Shown here: positions 35,497 to 44,914 of the stretch, in pieces
Position numbering within the stretch: position 1 is the first letter of the stretch
Layout: each line of letters opens with the position of its first letter
Assembly: GCA_030524135.1 (NCBI GenBank)
Contig: JAUNHA010000002.1
Location: 36,186-100,185 of the forward strand
Length of the DNA: 64,000 bases
DNA from: Eubacteriales bacterium
Lineage (GTDB): Bacteria > Bacillota > Clostridia > Lachnospirales > Lachnospiraceae
Reading direction: 5' to 3'
The notes under the pieces: generated by a model
Database searches by the model: none
The model's input: only the letters and a program-made list of their open reading frames with translations
Told to the model about the DNA's origin: nothing
Translations under genes and position numbers: made by a program

Positions 35497-37119
35497 TTAC
35501 CGTCTGATCACCCGACCCAGTCTCAGGATCGTGCGTCCGAGCGGCATTTTTTTCAGCTCTTCCTCCGTCACCGCGTGCATCAGCATAAGCAGAACACCGT
35601 AGAGCACCGCTCCGCAGGCTGCCGCGCACAGGACCGCCGCCGCATTGGAATGCAGCAGGGCATGTACGCCTTCATAGATTCCCCTTGCCGCGGCACCCAT
35701 CAGCACGGACGCGATGAGCGGAAGCAGAAAGGTGGTCTTTACCTCCTGCCGGTAGGAAAGCGTTTTCCCGATCGCGCGCCAGTTCAGAATGCAGACGACA
35801 AGCGCAAAGGTTACATTGCCGATCACAAGACCGTAAACGCCAAGCTCAAGTTTTTCAAGCATGATATAAACCAGCACGACGTGTATTCCGAGAGAAATCG
35901 CCGAATGCGTCACCGACTTTCGCATCAGGTCAATGCCCTGAAGCACCGCGTTTGTCACCGTCGAAAGTGAGAAAAAGATCACTGCCGACGCACCCATCAT
36001 CAGAATCTGTCCCGTCATTTCCGTTCCGTCTCCGAATATAAACCGCATCAGGGGCGAAGCGAGGAAAAACATTCCGCATGCACAAGGAATTGCAAGCAGC
36101 ATATTGAATTTGATCGTCATGTAGATCTTGTCCTGCACCCCTGATTTCTCACCGCGCACCCTGGACATCACGATGCTGGGGATCATGGACGCGCCGAGCG
36201 AAGATGCGATCGCCACCGGAACATTCGTAAGCAGACGGTATTTGCCTCCGTAAATGCCCAGCAGGAACATGCGCTCCTTTTCAGAATATCCTTTTCCGCC
36301 CATAATAAGGCCGAACATCGAATTGTCCACGGAACCGGAAAGCTGATATACAAACTGGCTCAGAATGATCGGCGCAAAGGTCAGGAGCAGAAGCTTCATG
36401 ATCTGGCTATAGTCTGATTCCGCCTCCATTCCGGCTTCCATTCTCCGGTTATCGCGCTCCTGTATCATCAGCACCGCAAGCAGCAGAAAAGCTGCAAGTG
36501 CACCGATCAGGGTTCCCAGCGTACCGCCCGCCGCGCCGTAGGAAGCCGGATTATCCGCCGCCGCAAATCTCCGCATGAAATCGTAGGAAGCCCAGATACT
36601 GACCGCCGCATGTACGACCTGTTCAATGATCTGGGAAACCGAGGTCGGAATCATATTGCCGTGTCCCTGAAAATATCCGCGGAATACGCCCATGACGGCA
36701 AATACGAGTATGGTCGGCGCCATGACCTTAAGCGGCAGCGCACTTCCGGGACTGTTGAAGATCACGCTTGCGATATGATTTGCCCCGAACAAAAGCAGCG
36801 CCGTCATCAGCCCGCCGGTGACCACGCCGACGGCAATGCCGCAGCGGAACACCCTGCCGGCATCCCCGCGCAGTCCCTCCTCCTCTTTCTTTGCGATCAG
36901 CTTTGAAACTGCCAGCGGCAGGCTGTAGGATGAAAGGATCAGCCCGATATTGTAGATCTCGTATGCCGTATTATAGTATCCGATGCCCTCATTGCCGAGG
37001 ATCCGCGTCATCGGAATTTTATATAAAAGCCCGATCAGCCGGACAATGATTCCTGCCGCAGCAAGAATACTGCCCTGCACCAGATAATTGCTTCCCGTAT
37101 TTTTTTTCGTTTCATTCAT
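35497..37119 (-). CDS. SpoVB-like polysaccharide/lipid II flippase family protein (MOP superfamily)
   Basis: About 540 residues with fourteen hydrophobic segments. The N-terminal SNYLVQGSILAAAGIIVRL and YKIPMTRILGNEGIGYY motifs are typical of the SpoVB/YkvU/YtgP flippase group of Clostridia and Bacilli. It probably moves undecaprenyl-linked intermediates across the membrane. Start uncertain: the longest frame begins with GTG 37155, directly abutting its GGGAG, whereas ATG 37119 gives the familiar MNETKKNTG start but a weak ribosome site. A clear promoter lies just upstream. Confidence 0.87.
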   Translation of the reverse strand: MNETKKNTGSNYLVQGSILAAAGIIVRLIGLLYKIPMTRILGNEGIGYYNTAYEIYNIGLILSSYSLPLAVSKLIAKKEEEGLRGDAGRVFRCGIAVGVVTGGLMTALLLFGANHIASVIFNSPGSALPLKVMAPTILVFAVMGVFRGYFQGHGNMIPTSVSQIIEQVVHAAVSIWASYDFMRRFAAADNPASYGAAGGTLGTLIGALAAFLLLAVLMIQERDNRRMEAGMEAESDYSQIMKLLLLTFAPIILSQFVYQLSGSVDNSMFGLIMGGKGYSEKERMFLLGIYGGKYRLLTNVPVAIASSLGASMIPSIVMSRVRGEKSGVQDKIYMTIKFNMLLAIPCACGMFFLASPLMRFIFGDGTEMTGQILMMGASAVIFFSLSTVTNAVLQGIDLMRKSVTHSAISLGIHVVLVYIMLEKLELGVYGLVIGNVTFALVVCILNWRAIGKTLSYRQEVKTTFLLPLIASVLMGAAARGIYEGVHALLHSNAAAVLCAAACGAVLYGVLLMLMHAVTEEELKKMPLGRTILRLGRVIRR

Positions 37120-37170
37120 GGTAAAATCCAACCGGTTTTCTGTATTTCCGGACACCTCCCGGACGGTATC

Positions 37171-37199
37171 ATTATAAGAGAATCAGGAATGAAACTCAA
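37171..37199 (-). promoter_or_regulatory. Promoter of the SpoVB-like gene
   Basis: TTGAGT (37194-37199), 17-base spacer, TATAAT (37171-37176). Confidence 0.65.
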
Positions 37200-37274
37200 T
37201 AGTGAATCATTTTCCCGCTTTTTGTGGTATGATGATACGAACAGCATATCAATGCAGAAAGAAGGGACAAAAGC

Positions 37275-38681
37275 ATGGCAGAGCTCCCCTTAAGCCCCGG
37301 GCGGGACGCACAGCTCGAAGAAGCGAAGCTTCTTGGTCTTTGTAATGAGATTCTAAAGAATACGCAGAGTGAACTTTCTTTAAATCTGCGTTTCCTTGAC
37401 GTCGCGCTTTCCGCGCTTTCCTTTGTTCCGGACGGCTCTCTTTCAGAAAAAGGCAATACACTTGGCTTTGCGACTGACGGAAACAGTTTTGCTTATGCGC
37501 CGTCCGCTCTCACAGGCATGTACCTGCACGGCAGGATCAATGTCAACCGGGTTTTTCTTCATTCACTTCTGCACTGCATCTTCTGCCACTTCGCAAACAG
37601 GGGCACGCGCGATCCCTTTCTGTGGGATCTCTCCTGCGACATTGCCGCAGAATATATTGCTGACAGCCTCCAAAAGCCCGGTATCAGGCTGCCGGATCGT
37701 CCGATGCGCAAGGAGGTCTATCAGCAGCTTCTGAAAGGCGGCGATACGCACCGTCCCCTGAAGGTTCTGAATGCAGAGGGTATTTACAGATCGCTCTCTG
37801 AACAGGCCCCCGGCAAATCCAGACTGATTTCCCTCTCGCAGCTCTTTGCGCGCGACAATCACTGTCTCTGGGATACAGAGCCGGACAAACCGGATATACG
37901 GATGCAGCTCTCTGTGAAGAATAAATGGCAGGACATCAGGGACAAAATGCAGACGGCGCTTGAAACGGGCGACCGGGATCCCGGAAAAGAACGGGATCCG
38001 CTTTACGAAGACCTCCGGGCAGAAAACAGAAGGCGCTACGATTACCGGGATTTTCTGAGACGCTTCAGCATCCTGAAAGAGGAGCTTCACGCGGATGAGG
38101 ACAGCTTTGATTACATCTACTATACCTATGGACTTTCGCACTACGGAAATATGCCCCTGATCGAACCGCTTGAGACAAAAGAAGTATTTGCCGTCGAAGA
38201 ATTTATCATCGTGATCGACACCTCCTTTTCCACAAGCGGAGAGCTCGTGCGGAAATTCCTTTCGGAAACCTGGTCGATTCTTTCCGAACGGAACAGCTTT
38301 TTCCGAAGTATCCACATCCGCATCATCCAGTGTGATGACCGCGTTGAATCGGATGTGCGCATCACCTCTCAGGAGGAGATGGAAGGCTATCTTGAAAGCT
38401 TCAGACTGATCGGGCAGGGCGGCACCGACTTCAGACCCGCCTTTTCCTATGTAAACGGGCTGATCCGGCAGCATGAATTCAAAAAGCTGCGCGGACTGAT
38501 TTATTTTACCGACGGAAAAGGCATCTACCCTTTGAAGCGTCCGCCATATGAAACGGCATTCATATTCCTTGACGACGATTATCAGGATTACGATGTCCCT
38601 CCGTGGGCCATGCGCCTGTTCATCCGAAGCGAGGATCTGGAAGAGACCAGCAGCAAACAACAGGAGAATCTGAAATCATGA
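37275..38681 (+). CDS. VWA-like / putative metallopeptidase domain protein (COG3864-like)
   Basis: A 468-residue protein with an N-terminal DUF2201-type region and a C-terminal VWA-like domain (FIIVIDTSFSTSGELVRKFL, with DTSxS as a MIDAS-like motif, and GGTDFRPAF). In the metallopeptidase-like part the expected HExxH reads HSLLH followed by CIFCH, so the catalytic Glu is missing. It overlaps the next gene, a MoxR-type ATPase, by 4 bases (ATGA). MoxR/VWA pairs usually act as chaperone-like machines that assemble or insert cofactors into a client; the client here is unknown. Confidence 0.82.
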   Translation: MAELPLSPGRDAQLEEAKLLGLCNEILKNTQSELSLNLRFLDVALSALSFVPDGSLSEKGNTLGFATDGNSFAYAPSALTGMYLHGRINVNRVFLHSLLHCIFCHFANRGTRDPFLWDLSCDIAAEYIADSLQKPGIRLPDRPMRKEVYQQLLKGGDTHRPLKVLNAEGIYRSLSEQAPGKSRLISLSQLFARDNHCLWDTEPDKPDIRMQLSVKNKWQDIRDKMQTALETGDRDPGKERDPLYEDLRAENRRRYDYRDFLRRFSILKEELHADEDSFDYIYYTYGLSHYGNMPLIEPLETKEVFAVEEFIIVIDTSFSTSGELVRKFLSETWSILSERNSFFRSIHIRIIQCDDRVESDVRITSQEEMEGYLESFRLIGQGGTDFRPAFSYVNGLIRQHEFKKLRGLIYFTDGKGIYPLKRPPYETAFIFLDDDYQDYDVPPWAMRLFIRSEDLEETSSKQQENLKS

Positions 38682-40015
38682 ACATACAGGAAGCGAAGGA
38701 AGAAATCCTTCATACAATCGAAGCTTATTTTGCAAAAAACGAAGATGGCAGCTACCGGATCCCTGCGCTCCGCCAGCGTCCGCTCCTGCTGATCGGACCG
38801 CCCGGCGTGGGCAAAACACAGATCATGTCACAGGCTGCAGAAGAGGCCGGCATCGGGCTTGTTTCCTATACCATTACGCATCATACGAGACAGTCCGCGA
38901 TCGGACTGCCCAAAATTGAACAGAAAAATTTCGGGGGCAGCGCGTATTCCGTAACAGAGTACACCATGTCGGAAATCGTTGCTTCCGTATATGAGCGGAT
39001 CGAAGCCGGATATCCTGAGGGCATTCTGTTTATCGATGAGATCAACTGCGTCTCGGAAACGCTTGCGCCTACAATGCTGCAGTTTCTGCAGGCGAAAACC
39101 TTCGGCAACCATAAGCTGCCGGATGGCTGGCTGATCGTAGCCGCCGGAAATCCGCCCGAATACAACAAATCCGTCCGTGAGTTTGACATCGTGACCCTGG
39201 ACCGCATCCGGCGTCTTGACATTGAGCCCTCGTTTGAAGCATGGCAGAAATATGCTGCAAGAAAGCTTCTGCATTCAGCCATCACGACCTATCTCGGAAT
39301 CAAACCACAGAACTTCTGCCGGTTTGAAACGACCGTAGACGGACGTTTCTTTTCCACGCCGCGCGGATGGGAAGATCTTTCAGAGCTCATGTATGCCTAT
39401 GAGGCGCTGCATATTTCCGTATCCCGCGAGATGATCGGGGAATTTATCCAGCATCCGGAGATCGCAAGAGATTTTTCAAACTACTATGATCTTTATAACA
39501 AATATGAGGCGGAATATCAGGTGGATGAGACCCTGGACGGGAAGATCCGGGAAGAGCTCTGCGACCGCTTAAAGAAAGCGCCTTTCGATGAAAAATTCTC
39601 TGTCGTAAATCTCCTGGCCGCAAAGCTTTCTGCGCTCTGTAAGGATCTTGATCAAAGGGCGGATCGCCTGACCGCGCTTAGGGATGCCTTCCACAAAGCG
39701 GAAACGGCGGAAGGCGAAGGCGGCCAGGAGCGCTCCGCCGAAGCGCTTCGCGAAGAGTTTAACCGGCTTTCCGATGCCTATGAGGATGCATTTGATGAGA
39801 CAGGGCTCAAGCTTGAACATGCCTTCAACTTTATGGAAGCCGCTTTCGGCGCAGGGCAGGAAATGGTGCTGTTTATGACCGCCATTACCTCAAGCTACTA
39901 TCTCATGCGTTTCCTGAAGGACTATGAATGCGAGCGCTATTACCAGTACAACCGGGATCTGATGTTTGAGGACAGAGAGGCGGCTATTCAGAAAGAGCTG
40001 CGAAACCTGTCCTGA
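38678..40015 (+). CDS. MoxR-type AAA+ ATPase
   Basis: A 445-residue AAA+ protein. Walker A is LLIGPPGVGKTQ (about residue 35), Walker B GILFIDEINC, and the sensor 1 region follows WLIVAAGNPPEYNK. The longest frame starts at 38603, but ATG 38678 overlaps the VWA stop as ATGA and gives the sensible start MNIQEAKEEILH. The C-terminal half carries a long charged helical region (residues 290-370). It is translationally coupled to the VWA protein and is its likely functional partner. Confidence 0.9.
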   Translation: MNIQEAKEEILHTIEAYFAKNEDGSYRIPALRQRPLLLIGPPGVGKTQIMSQAAEEAGIGLVSYTITHHTRQSAIGLPKIEQKNFGGSAYSVTEYTMSEIVASVYERIEAGYPEGILFIDEINCVSETLAPTMLQFLQAKTFGNHKLPDGWLIVAAGNPPEYNKSVREFDIVTLDRIRRLDIEPSFEAWQKYAARKLLHSAITTYLGIKPQNFCRFETTVDGRFFSTPRGWEDLSELMYAYEALHISVSREMIGEFIQHPEIARDFSNYYDLYNKYEAEYQVDETLDGKIREELCDRLKKAPFDEKFSVVNLLAAKLSALCKDLDQRADRLTALRDAFHKAETAEGEGGQERSAEALREEFNRLSDAYEDAFDETGLKLEHAFNFMEAAFGAGQEMVLFMTAITSSYYLMRFLKDYECERYYQYNRDLMFEDREAAIQKELRNLS

Positions 40016-40021
40016 TCCCGG

Positions 40022-41245
40022 TTATGCAAATTTCTCAGCCAGATTTCCGAGGATCTCCACAGCCTTTTCCATTGCCTGAATCGGGATGAACTCATGGCGT
40101 CCGTGGCAGGCATGTCCGCCTGTTCCCAGATTCGGACACGGCAGTCCCATATAGGACAGGGTTGCGCCGTCCGTGCCGCCTCTGATCGGCTCCTCGATCG
40201 GTGCGATGCCGGCTTCCCTGATCGCCTCGCGTGCGTATTCGATCAGCTCCTCGTGATCCGGTACGATCTGCTCATACATATTGCGGTAGGAATCAGTGAT
40301 CTTAATTTCTGCGGTACCTTCGCCGTATTTCTGATTAATGTAATCCGCCGCGCTCTGCATCAGCGCTTTTCTTGCTTCAAGCTTTCCGGCATCATGGTCT
40401 CTGATAATATAGGAAAGCTCCGCCGTCTCCGTCTTTCCTTCCATGTTGTTCAGGTGGAAAAATCCCATGCGGCCCGTCGTAGTCGCCGGCGTATCAAACG
40501 GCGGCAGCATCGCGTGAAATTCCATTGCGATCAGAAGCGCATTCTTCATAATGCCGAAGGATGCGCCCGGATGTACGCAGACACCGTGAATCGTCACCGC
40601 TGCGGAAGCCGCGTTAAAGTTCTCATACTCGAGCTCTCCGATCTCCTCACCGTCTACGGTATAGCCGTAGGAAGCGCGAACCTTATCCATATTGATATAT
40701 GCCACGCCGCGTCCGATCTCCTCGTCCGGCGTAAACACGATGCGCACCTCAGGATGGCGGATCTCTCCTGCAAGCATGCGCTCTGCCACGGCCATGATCT
40801 CCGCAGCGCCTGCCTTGTCGTCCGCGCCGAGCAGGGTCGTTCCGTCCGTCACGATCAGGTCCTGTCCCACATACTTCTTAAGCACCGGAAAATCCGCAGT
40901 CTTCGTTACAATGGAAAGCGCCTCATTCAGCACAATATCGTTTCCGTCATAATTCTCAATGATCCGCGGCTTCACATCCTTACCCGACATATCCATCGCG
41001 GTATCCATATGTGCAACCAGTGCAAGCACCGGCTTTCCCTCCGAGCCCGCGGATGCCGGGATCGTCGCATAGACATAGCCGTTCTCATCCAGCTCCGCAT
41101 CCTTTGCTCCCATTTCCTTAAGCTCTGCAAGCAGCACCTCCGCAAGGCGCTTCTGCTTTTCCGTAGACGGAATCGTCTCACTGCGCTCGTCAGACTGCGT
41201 GTCAAAGCTGACATACTTTAAAAATCTGTCCTGAACCTTTGTCAT
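40022..41245 (-). CDS. pepT: Peptidase T (tripeptide aminopeptidase)
   Basis: A 407-residue M20B metallopeptidase that removes the N-terminal residue from tripeptides in the cytosol. Motifs: LVAHMDTAMDMSG with the first metal His, GADDKAGAAEIMA, FTPDEEIGRG with the catalytic Glu pair, NFNAASAAVTIHG in the dimerisation region, and RGGTDGATLSYMGLPCPNLG. The length matches PepT. It ends 6 bases from the convergent MoxR gene with no terminator between them. Confidence 0.95.
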   Translation of the reverse strand: MTKVQDRFLKYVSFDTQSDERSETIPSTEKQKRLAEVLLAELKEMGAKDAELDENGYVYATIPASAGSEGKPVLALVAHMDTAMDMSGKDVKPRIIENYDGNDIVLNEALSIVTKTADFPVLKKYVGQDLIVTDGTTLLGADDKAGAAEIMAVAERMLAGEIRHPEVRIVFTPDEEIGRGVAYINMDKVRASYGYTVDGEEIGELEYENFNAASAAVTIHGVCVHPGASFGIMKNALLIAMEFHAMLPPFDTPATTTGRMGFFHLNNMEGKTETAELSYIIRDHDAGKLEARKALMQSAADYINQKYGEGTAEIKITDSYRNMYEQIVPDHEELIEYAREAIREAGIAPIEEPIRGGTDGATLSYMGLPCPNLGTGGHACHGRHEFIPIQAMEKAVEILGNLAEKFA

Positions 41246-41343
41246 TTTCCTTCTCCTTATTTCAGCGCTGTTTCAGCGCATATTATGATCCATATTCTTA
41301 ACCCCTGCGGGTCTCTTTCTGATATGAAAACGGAACCTGATCC

Positions 41344-42132
41344 CTATATCAGTCCCAGCTCCTGCATCGCATAGGCGATGCCGTCGTCTTCCAGCTTTTT
41401 CGTGATAAAGCTTCCGTAATATTCCAGCTCCGGCGCATGCGCACCCATAACGACCGCATGCGGCACCGCACGCAGCATCTCGAGATCATTTACACTGTCC
41501 CCGAATGCATAGGCGTTTTCCAGCGGTATCCCGCAGTATTCCAGGGTTCTTAAAAGCGCTTTTGCCTTATCATGGCCCTGCGGTACGCACTCGTAAAATC
41601 CGCCCGACTGATCCATCATATGAAACCATCTGCCGTATTTTTTAAGCATTGCCTGATAATCCGAGCTTTCATTTCCCTGCATGCAGAATTTTGAGACCTT
41701 CGAAAGTGCCTGAAAGCCTTCAGCGGCCATTCCGCCCTGATTCAGCACATTCTGCTCTACCTCTCCGGACCATCTGACCCGAAGCTCCGGAGAAAACGCG
41801 ATGCCTTCCGGTCCCTCCAGCCACATATCAACGCGGCAGTTCCCGCTGTCCTTTTTTAATTCCTCCACAACATCCGGCGGAAGGATATATGTATAAATAC
41901 TTTTTTCTCCCAGAAGGATCTCCGTCCCGCAGCCGCACAGCAGCCCGTCCGTTTCAATGAACCGGTTGATATATTCCGCAAGCGGTTTTACCCTCCCGGA
42001 ATTAACAAATATCAGATGTCCCCGTTTTCTTGCTGCCCGGATCGCATCCACCGCACTCTCCGGCACATGCCCTGCATCATCGAGAAGCGTTCCGTCTACA
42101 TCAAAAAAGAGCGCCTTTTTCTCCGTGTTCAT
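41344..42132 (-). CDS. HAD-IIB (Cof-like) phosphatase
   Basis: A 262-residue HAD superfamily hydrolase. Motif I is FFDVDGTLLDD (Asp nucleophile about residue 10), motif II FVNSGR, and motif IV AFGDSVNDLEML. The cap is of the Cof/IIB type. It overlaps rpiB by one base (TAATG arrangement) and follows a heptose-kinase-like gene, so it may dephosphorylate a sugar phosphate in the same pathway. The specific substrate is unknown. Confidence 0.9.
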   Translation of the reverse strand: MNTEKKALFFDVDGTLLDDAGHVPESAVDAIRAARKRGHLIFVNSGRVKPLAEYINRFIETDGLLCGCGTEILLGEKSIYTYILPPDVVEELKKDSGNCRVDMWLEGPEGIAFSPELRVRWSGEVEQNVLNQGGMAAEGFQALSKVSKFCMQGNESSDYQAMLKKYGRWFHMMDQSGGFYECVPQGHDKAKALLRTLEYCGIPLENAYAFGDSVNDLEMLRAVPHAVVMGAHAPELEYYGSFITKKLEDDGIAYAMQELGLI

Positions 42133-42578
42133 TAAGCTCTGTCCTCAATCTCCATGATCATATCGACACGGCGCTGATGGCGTCCGCCTTCTTCAAATTC
42201 TGCTGAAAGCCAGGTATCGACGATCATCTTTGCAAGCTCGCTTCCAACAACGCGCGCACCGAAGCAGAGTACATTTGCATTGTTGTGAATGCGGGACATC
42301 TGTGCGCTGTAGGGCTCCGAGCATACGACCGCGCGCACGCCCTTTACCTTGTTCGCCGCAAGAGAGATACCGATACCCGTTCCGCAGATCGCAATGCCGA
42401 GATCTGCTTCTCCGTTCACTACGGCACGGCCTACCTTTTCTCCATACACCGGATAATCACAGCTCTCCGCCTTATCCGTGCCGATATTTTCCACTTCATA
42501 GCCCTGTTCCTTAAGGTGCTCCATGATCACATTTTTCAGTTCAACAGCCGTATGGTCATTTCCGATAATAATCTTCAT
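42132..42578 (-). CDS. rpiB: Ribose-5-phosphate isomerase B family
   Basis: A 148-residue RpiB/LacAB-type isomerase: MKIIIGNDHTAVELK at the N-terminus with the substrate-binding region, the catalytic Cys in GIAICGTGIGIS (about residue 66), and RIHNNANVLCFGARVVG. It should interconvert ribose 5-phosphate and ribulose 5-phosphate, or act on a related aldose phosphate. It lies between the kinase-like gene (18-base gap) and the HAD phosphatase (1-base overlap), so all three are one operon. Confidence 0.93.
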   Translation of the reverse strand: MKIIIGNDHTAVELKNVIMEHLKEQGYEVENIGTDKAESCDYPVYGEKVGRAVVNGEADLGIAICGTGIGISLAANKVKGVRAVVCSEPYSAQMSRIHNNANVLCFGARVVGSELAKMIVDTWLSAEFEEGGRHQRRVDMIMEIEDRA

Positions 42579-42596
42579 CTCATTCCCCTTTCACAA

Positions 42597-43598
42597 TTAC
42601 ACTTCTTTTTCATAATTTTCCGGTGCATAATGGATCACCGAGGTTCCATTATTTTCGAATTCAAACGGAATATGCATCAATCCGCTCATTGCTTCGATCA
42701 CATTCTGTTTATTTTCAGGTTTTGTATAAAAAAGCAGGAACCCGCCGCCGCCGGCTCCAAGCAGTTTCCCACCCAGCGCTCCGGCATCCATCCCCTTCTG
42801 ATACATGCCGTCTATGCTGTCTGTGGAGATTCCGCCGGCGATTCCGCGCTTCAGACACCAGCTGTGGTGCAAAAGCCGTCCAAATTCATCGAGATCTGTA
42901 TTCCGGTCCTCAAGAATGTGTTCTGCCTCATCGACAAGCGCGTACATTTCCTTAAGCTCTGAAACCTTGTCCTTCAGCGCCTTCTGTGTACCTGCCTGAA
43001 TATCAGAAGAAAATCTGGAAAATCCTGTGAAAAACAGAAGCAGGTTTTCATTCAGCTGTTTTTTCCTGTCAGGGCTTATGATAATGGGATTCACGCGGTA
43101 TCCGTCCGCATCAAAATCAATGCGGTTAAGGCCGCCGAATGCAGCCGCGATCTGATCCTGCACGCCGCCCGTCTCATTGCAGAGCGTGCGTTCCAGAAAA
43201 ATAGCCTGATCCGCGAGCTTCCTTTTGTCCGCATACTTCCCCTTCAGTGTGCTGAAGGCATTCAGCATGCCGACCGCAAAGGAGCTGGAGGTTCCAAGCC
43301 CCGATCTTGCCGGCAGATCCGCATCGTAGGTCAGTCTCAGCTCATGCATATCCATCATCTGCATTGCGTTCCGGATTGCCGGATGTGCGATATCAGCCGT
43401 ATGAACGACGCGTTCGATCTTTGAATAGATCAGCTCATTCCGGTAATCAAAAAACCGTGGAAGATGTCTTACGCTCACATAACAATATTTATCAAAGGTC
43501 GTGGAAATAACCGCGCCTCCGTATTCCTTATAGTAGTCAGGGAAATCCGTTCCGCCGCCGAAAAAGGACATGCGGAAGGGGGTCTGTGTAATAACCAT
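42597..43598 (-). CDS. GHMP kinase, D-glycero-D-manno-heptose 7-phosphate kinase-like
   Basis: A 333-residue GHMP-family sugar kinase. It begins MVITQTPFRMSFFGGGTDFP, a hallmark of the HddA group. The phosphate loop is LPARSGLGTSSSFAVGMLNA (about residue 90) and the third motif LLGAGGGGFLLF is near the C-terminus. The frame extends to 43658, but ATG 43598 has AAAGGA upstream and the standard start, and the extension runs through the terminator of the previous gene. It probably phosphorylates heptose 7-phosphate at C1 for nucleotide-heptose and surface glycan synthesis. The substrate assignment is by resemblance only. Confidence 0.82.
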   Translation of the reverse strand: MVITQTPFRMSFFGGGTDFPDYYKEYGGAVISTTFDKYCYVSVRHLPRFFDYRNELIYSKIERVVHTADIAHPAIRNAMQMMDMHELRLTYDADLPARSGLGTSSSFAVGMLNAFSTLKGKYADKRKLADQAIFLERTLCNETGGVQDQIAAAFGGLNRIDFDADGYRVNPIIISPDRKKQLNENLLLFFTGFSRFSSDIQAGTQKALKDKVSELKEMYALVDEAEHILEDRNTDLDEFGRLLHHSWCLKRGIAGGISTDSIDGMYQKGMDAGALGGKLLGAGGGGFLLFYTKPENKQNVIEAMSGLMHIPFEFENNGTSVIHYAPENYEKEV

Positions 43599-43623
43599 TG
43601 TATTTCCTTTCAGTACAGCAAAA

Positions 43624-43647
43624 GGGCCGTCGCAGTTGTGACAGCCC
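43624..43647 (-). terminator. Hairpin after the trigger-factor-like gene
   Basis: GGGCTGTC pairs with GACGGCCC (one G-U pair) around 8 bases, followed by CTTTTGC. It lies 14 bases past the stop at 43661. Confidence 0.5.
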
Positions 43648-43660
43648 GGTTGTTTCATTT

Positions 43661-44884
43661 TTATTCAGCGGAGGTCTCGGTTTCAGTTTTGGTTTCAGTT
43701 TCCGTTTCTGCAGCAGTTCCGGTCTCAGCCTCTTCCGTCTCCGTATAGGTGATCTTTGCGTTATCGATCACGAAATCGACTGCCATCTGCTCAAGCGTCG
43801 CCGTCCGGATCTCTTCTTCGTCAACGTTTTCCTTAAGTGCGTCGAGAGTCGTATTGTTGTCCGCTGCAAAGGCTTCCATCGCCGCAGTATCCGCCGTCAG
43901 GTTTTCTTCCTTTGCGATCTCATCCATAACAAGGATCTGCTTTATGCTTTCCTCGGCAACATCTCTTAAATCCGCTTTAAACTCCTCGATCGTCTGTCCC
44001 TGCATGGCAAGCATATCAGCCACACCAAGACCATATGACTGAGTCATCATCGGCTCGTAATAGTTTACGATCAGATCCGCCACCTTCCAGTCAATGGCCT
44101 CTTCCGTCGCTGTTACCTCGGAAGCCTGTACGACCTGATCGATCGCCTGATAAGAAAGGCTCTGACGGTTGGAATAGTCCTCATTGTCCTGCAGCATTGC
44201 ACGGGTCTTTTCCCTGTACGCATCTGCCGTCGTTACTTCCGGATCGATCTGCGCAGCCAGGCCGTCCGTAAGCTCCGGCGTACGCTTCACATCGTTGACC
44301 GTTACATCAAACGTAACCGCAGCTCCTGCAAGCTCCTCATTGCCGTAATTCTCCGGGAAAGTCAGATTGAGCGTGGTCTTGTCGCCTTTCTTAAAGCCGA
44401 TCAGTCCATCCTCAAATCCATCGATGAAATTCCCTGAGCCGATCACAAGATCATAGCCCTCAGCCATGCCGCCGTCAAAGGCAACTCCGTCCTTTTTCCC
44501 GACATAGTCGATATTGACAGTATCTCCCTCTTTAATTGCATCATCCACAGATTCGATATAAGAAGGAAGCACATAGTAGCTGATATAATTGTCAACATCC
44601 AGATCCGTGATCTGATATGGCTTTTCCGCGGAAATCTCAATCCCCTTGTACTGACCGAGCTTTACCGATCCCAGAGATGCCGGCTTCGGAAGCTTCCTGA
44701 GCTCCTCAAGCTCTGCCTCTGCCGCGTCCGTATCGGCAGCTGATTCCGAAGCGGTTTCCGTCTCTGTTTCTGCCGCTGCCGTCGTTCCCGTCGTTTCTTC
44801 CTTGCTGCCGCCGCATGCGCTCAGTGAAAGTGCCGCCAATGCTGCTGCCGCCAGAATCGTTTTTCTTACTTTGTATTTCATCAT
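43661..44884 (-). CDS. Trigger-factor-like FKBP peptidyl-prolyl isomerase lipoprotein
   Basis: A 407-residue exported foldase. The signal peptide ends in the lipobox LSAC (about residue 24), then comes a Thr/Glu/Ala-rich linker. An FKBP domain follows (KEGDTVNIDYVGKKDGVAFD, then GSGNFIDGFEDGLIGFKKGD), then a helical trigger-factor-C-like domain and a Glu-Thr repeat tail. The ribosome-binding domain of trigger factor is absent, so this is an extracytoplasmic chaperone like those found in several Lachnospiraceae, not the cytosolic Tig. It lies 30 bases after signal peptidase I, which fits a role in folding secreted proteins. Confidence 0.87.
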   Translation of the reverse strand: MMKYKVRKTILAAAALAALSLSACGGSKEETTGTTAAAETETETASESAADTDAAEAELEELRKLPKPASLGSVKLGQYKGIEISAEKPYQITDLDVDNYISYYVLPSYIESVDDAIKEGDTVNIDYVGKKDGVAFDGGMAEGYDLVIGSGNFIDGFEDGLIGFKKGDKTTLNLTFPENYGNEELAGAAVTFDVTVNDVKRTPELTDGLAAQIDPEVTTADAYREKTRAMLQDNEDYSNRQSLSYQAIDQVVQASEVTATEEAIDWKVADLIVNYYEPMMTQSYGLGVADMLAMQGQTIEEFKADLRDVAEESIKQILVMDEIAKEENLTADTAAMEAFAADNNTTLDALKENVDEEEIRTATLEQMAVDFVIDNAKITYTETEEAETGTAAETETETKTETETSAE

Positions 44885-44914
44885 CGTTTTGCTATTATCT
44901 CCTTAAATTCATTC

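Noticed and set aside
43598-43658. N-terminal extension MKQPGCHNCDGPF of the heptose-kinase-like gene
   Set aside because: It is a translation through the terminator hairpin of the previous gene; ATG 43598 has a ribosome site and the standard family start.
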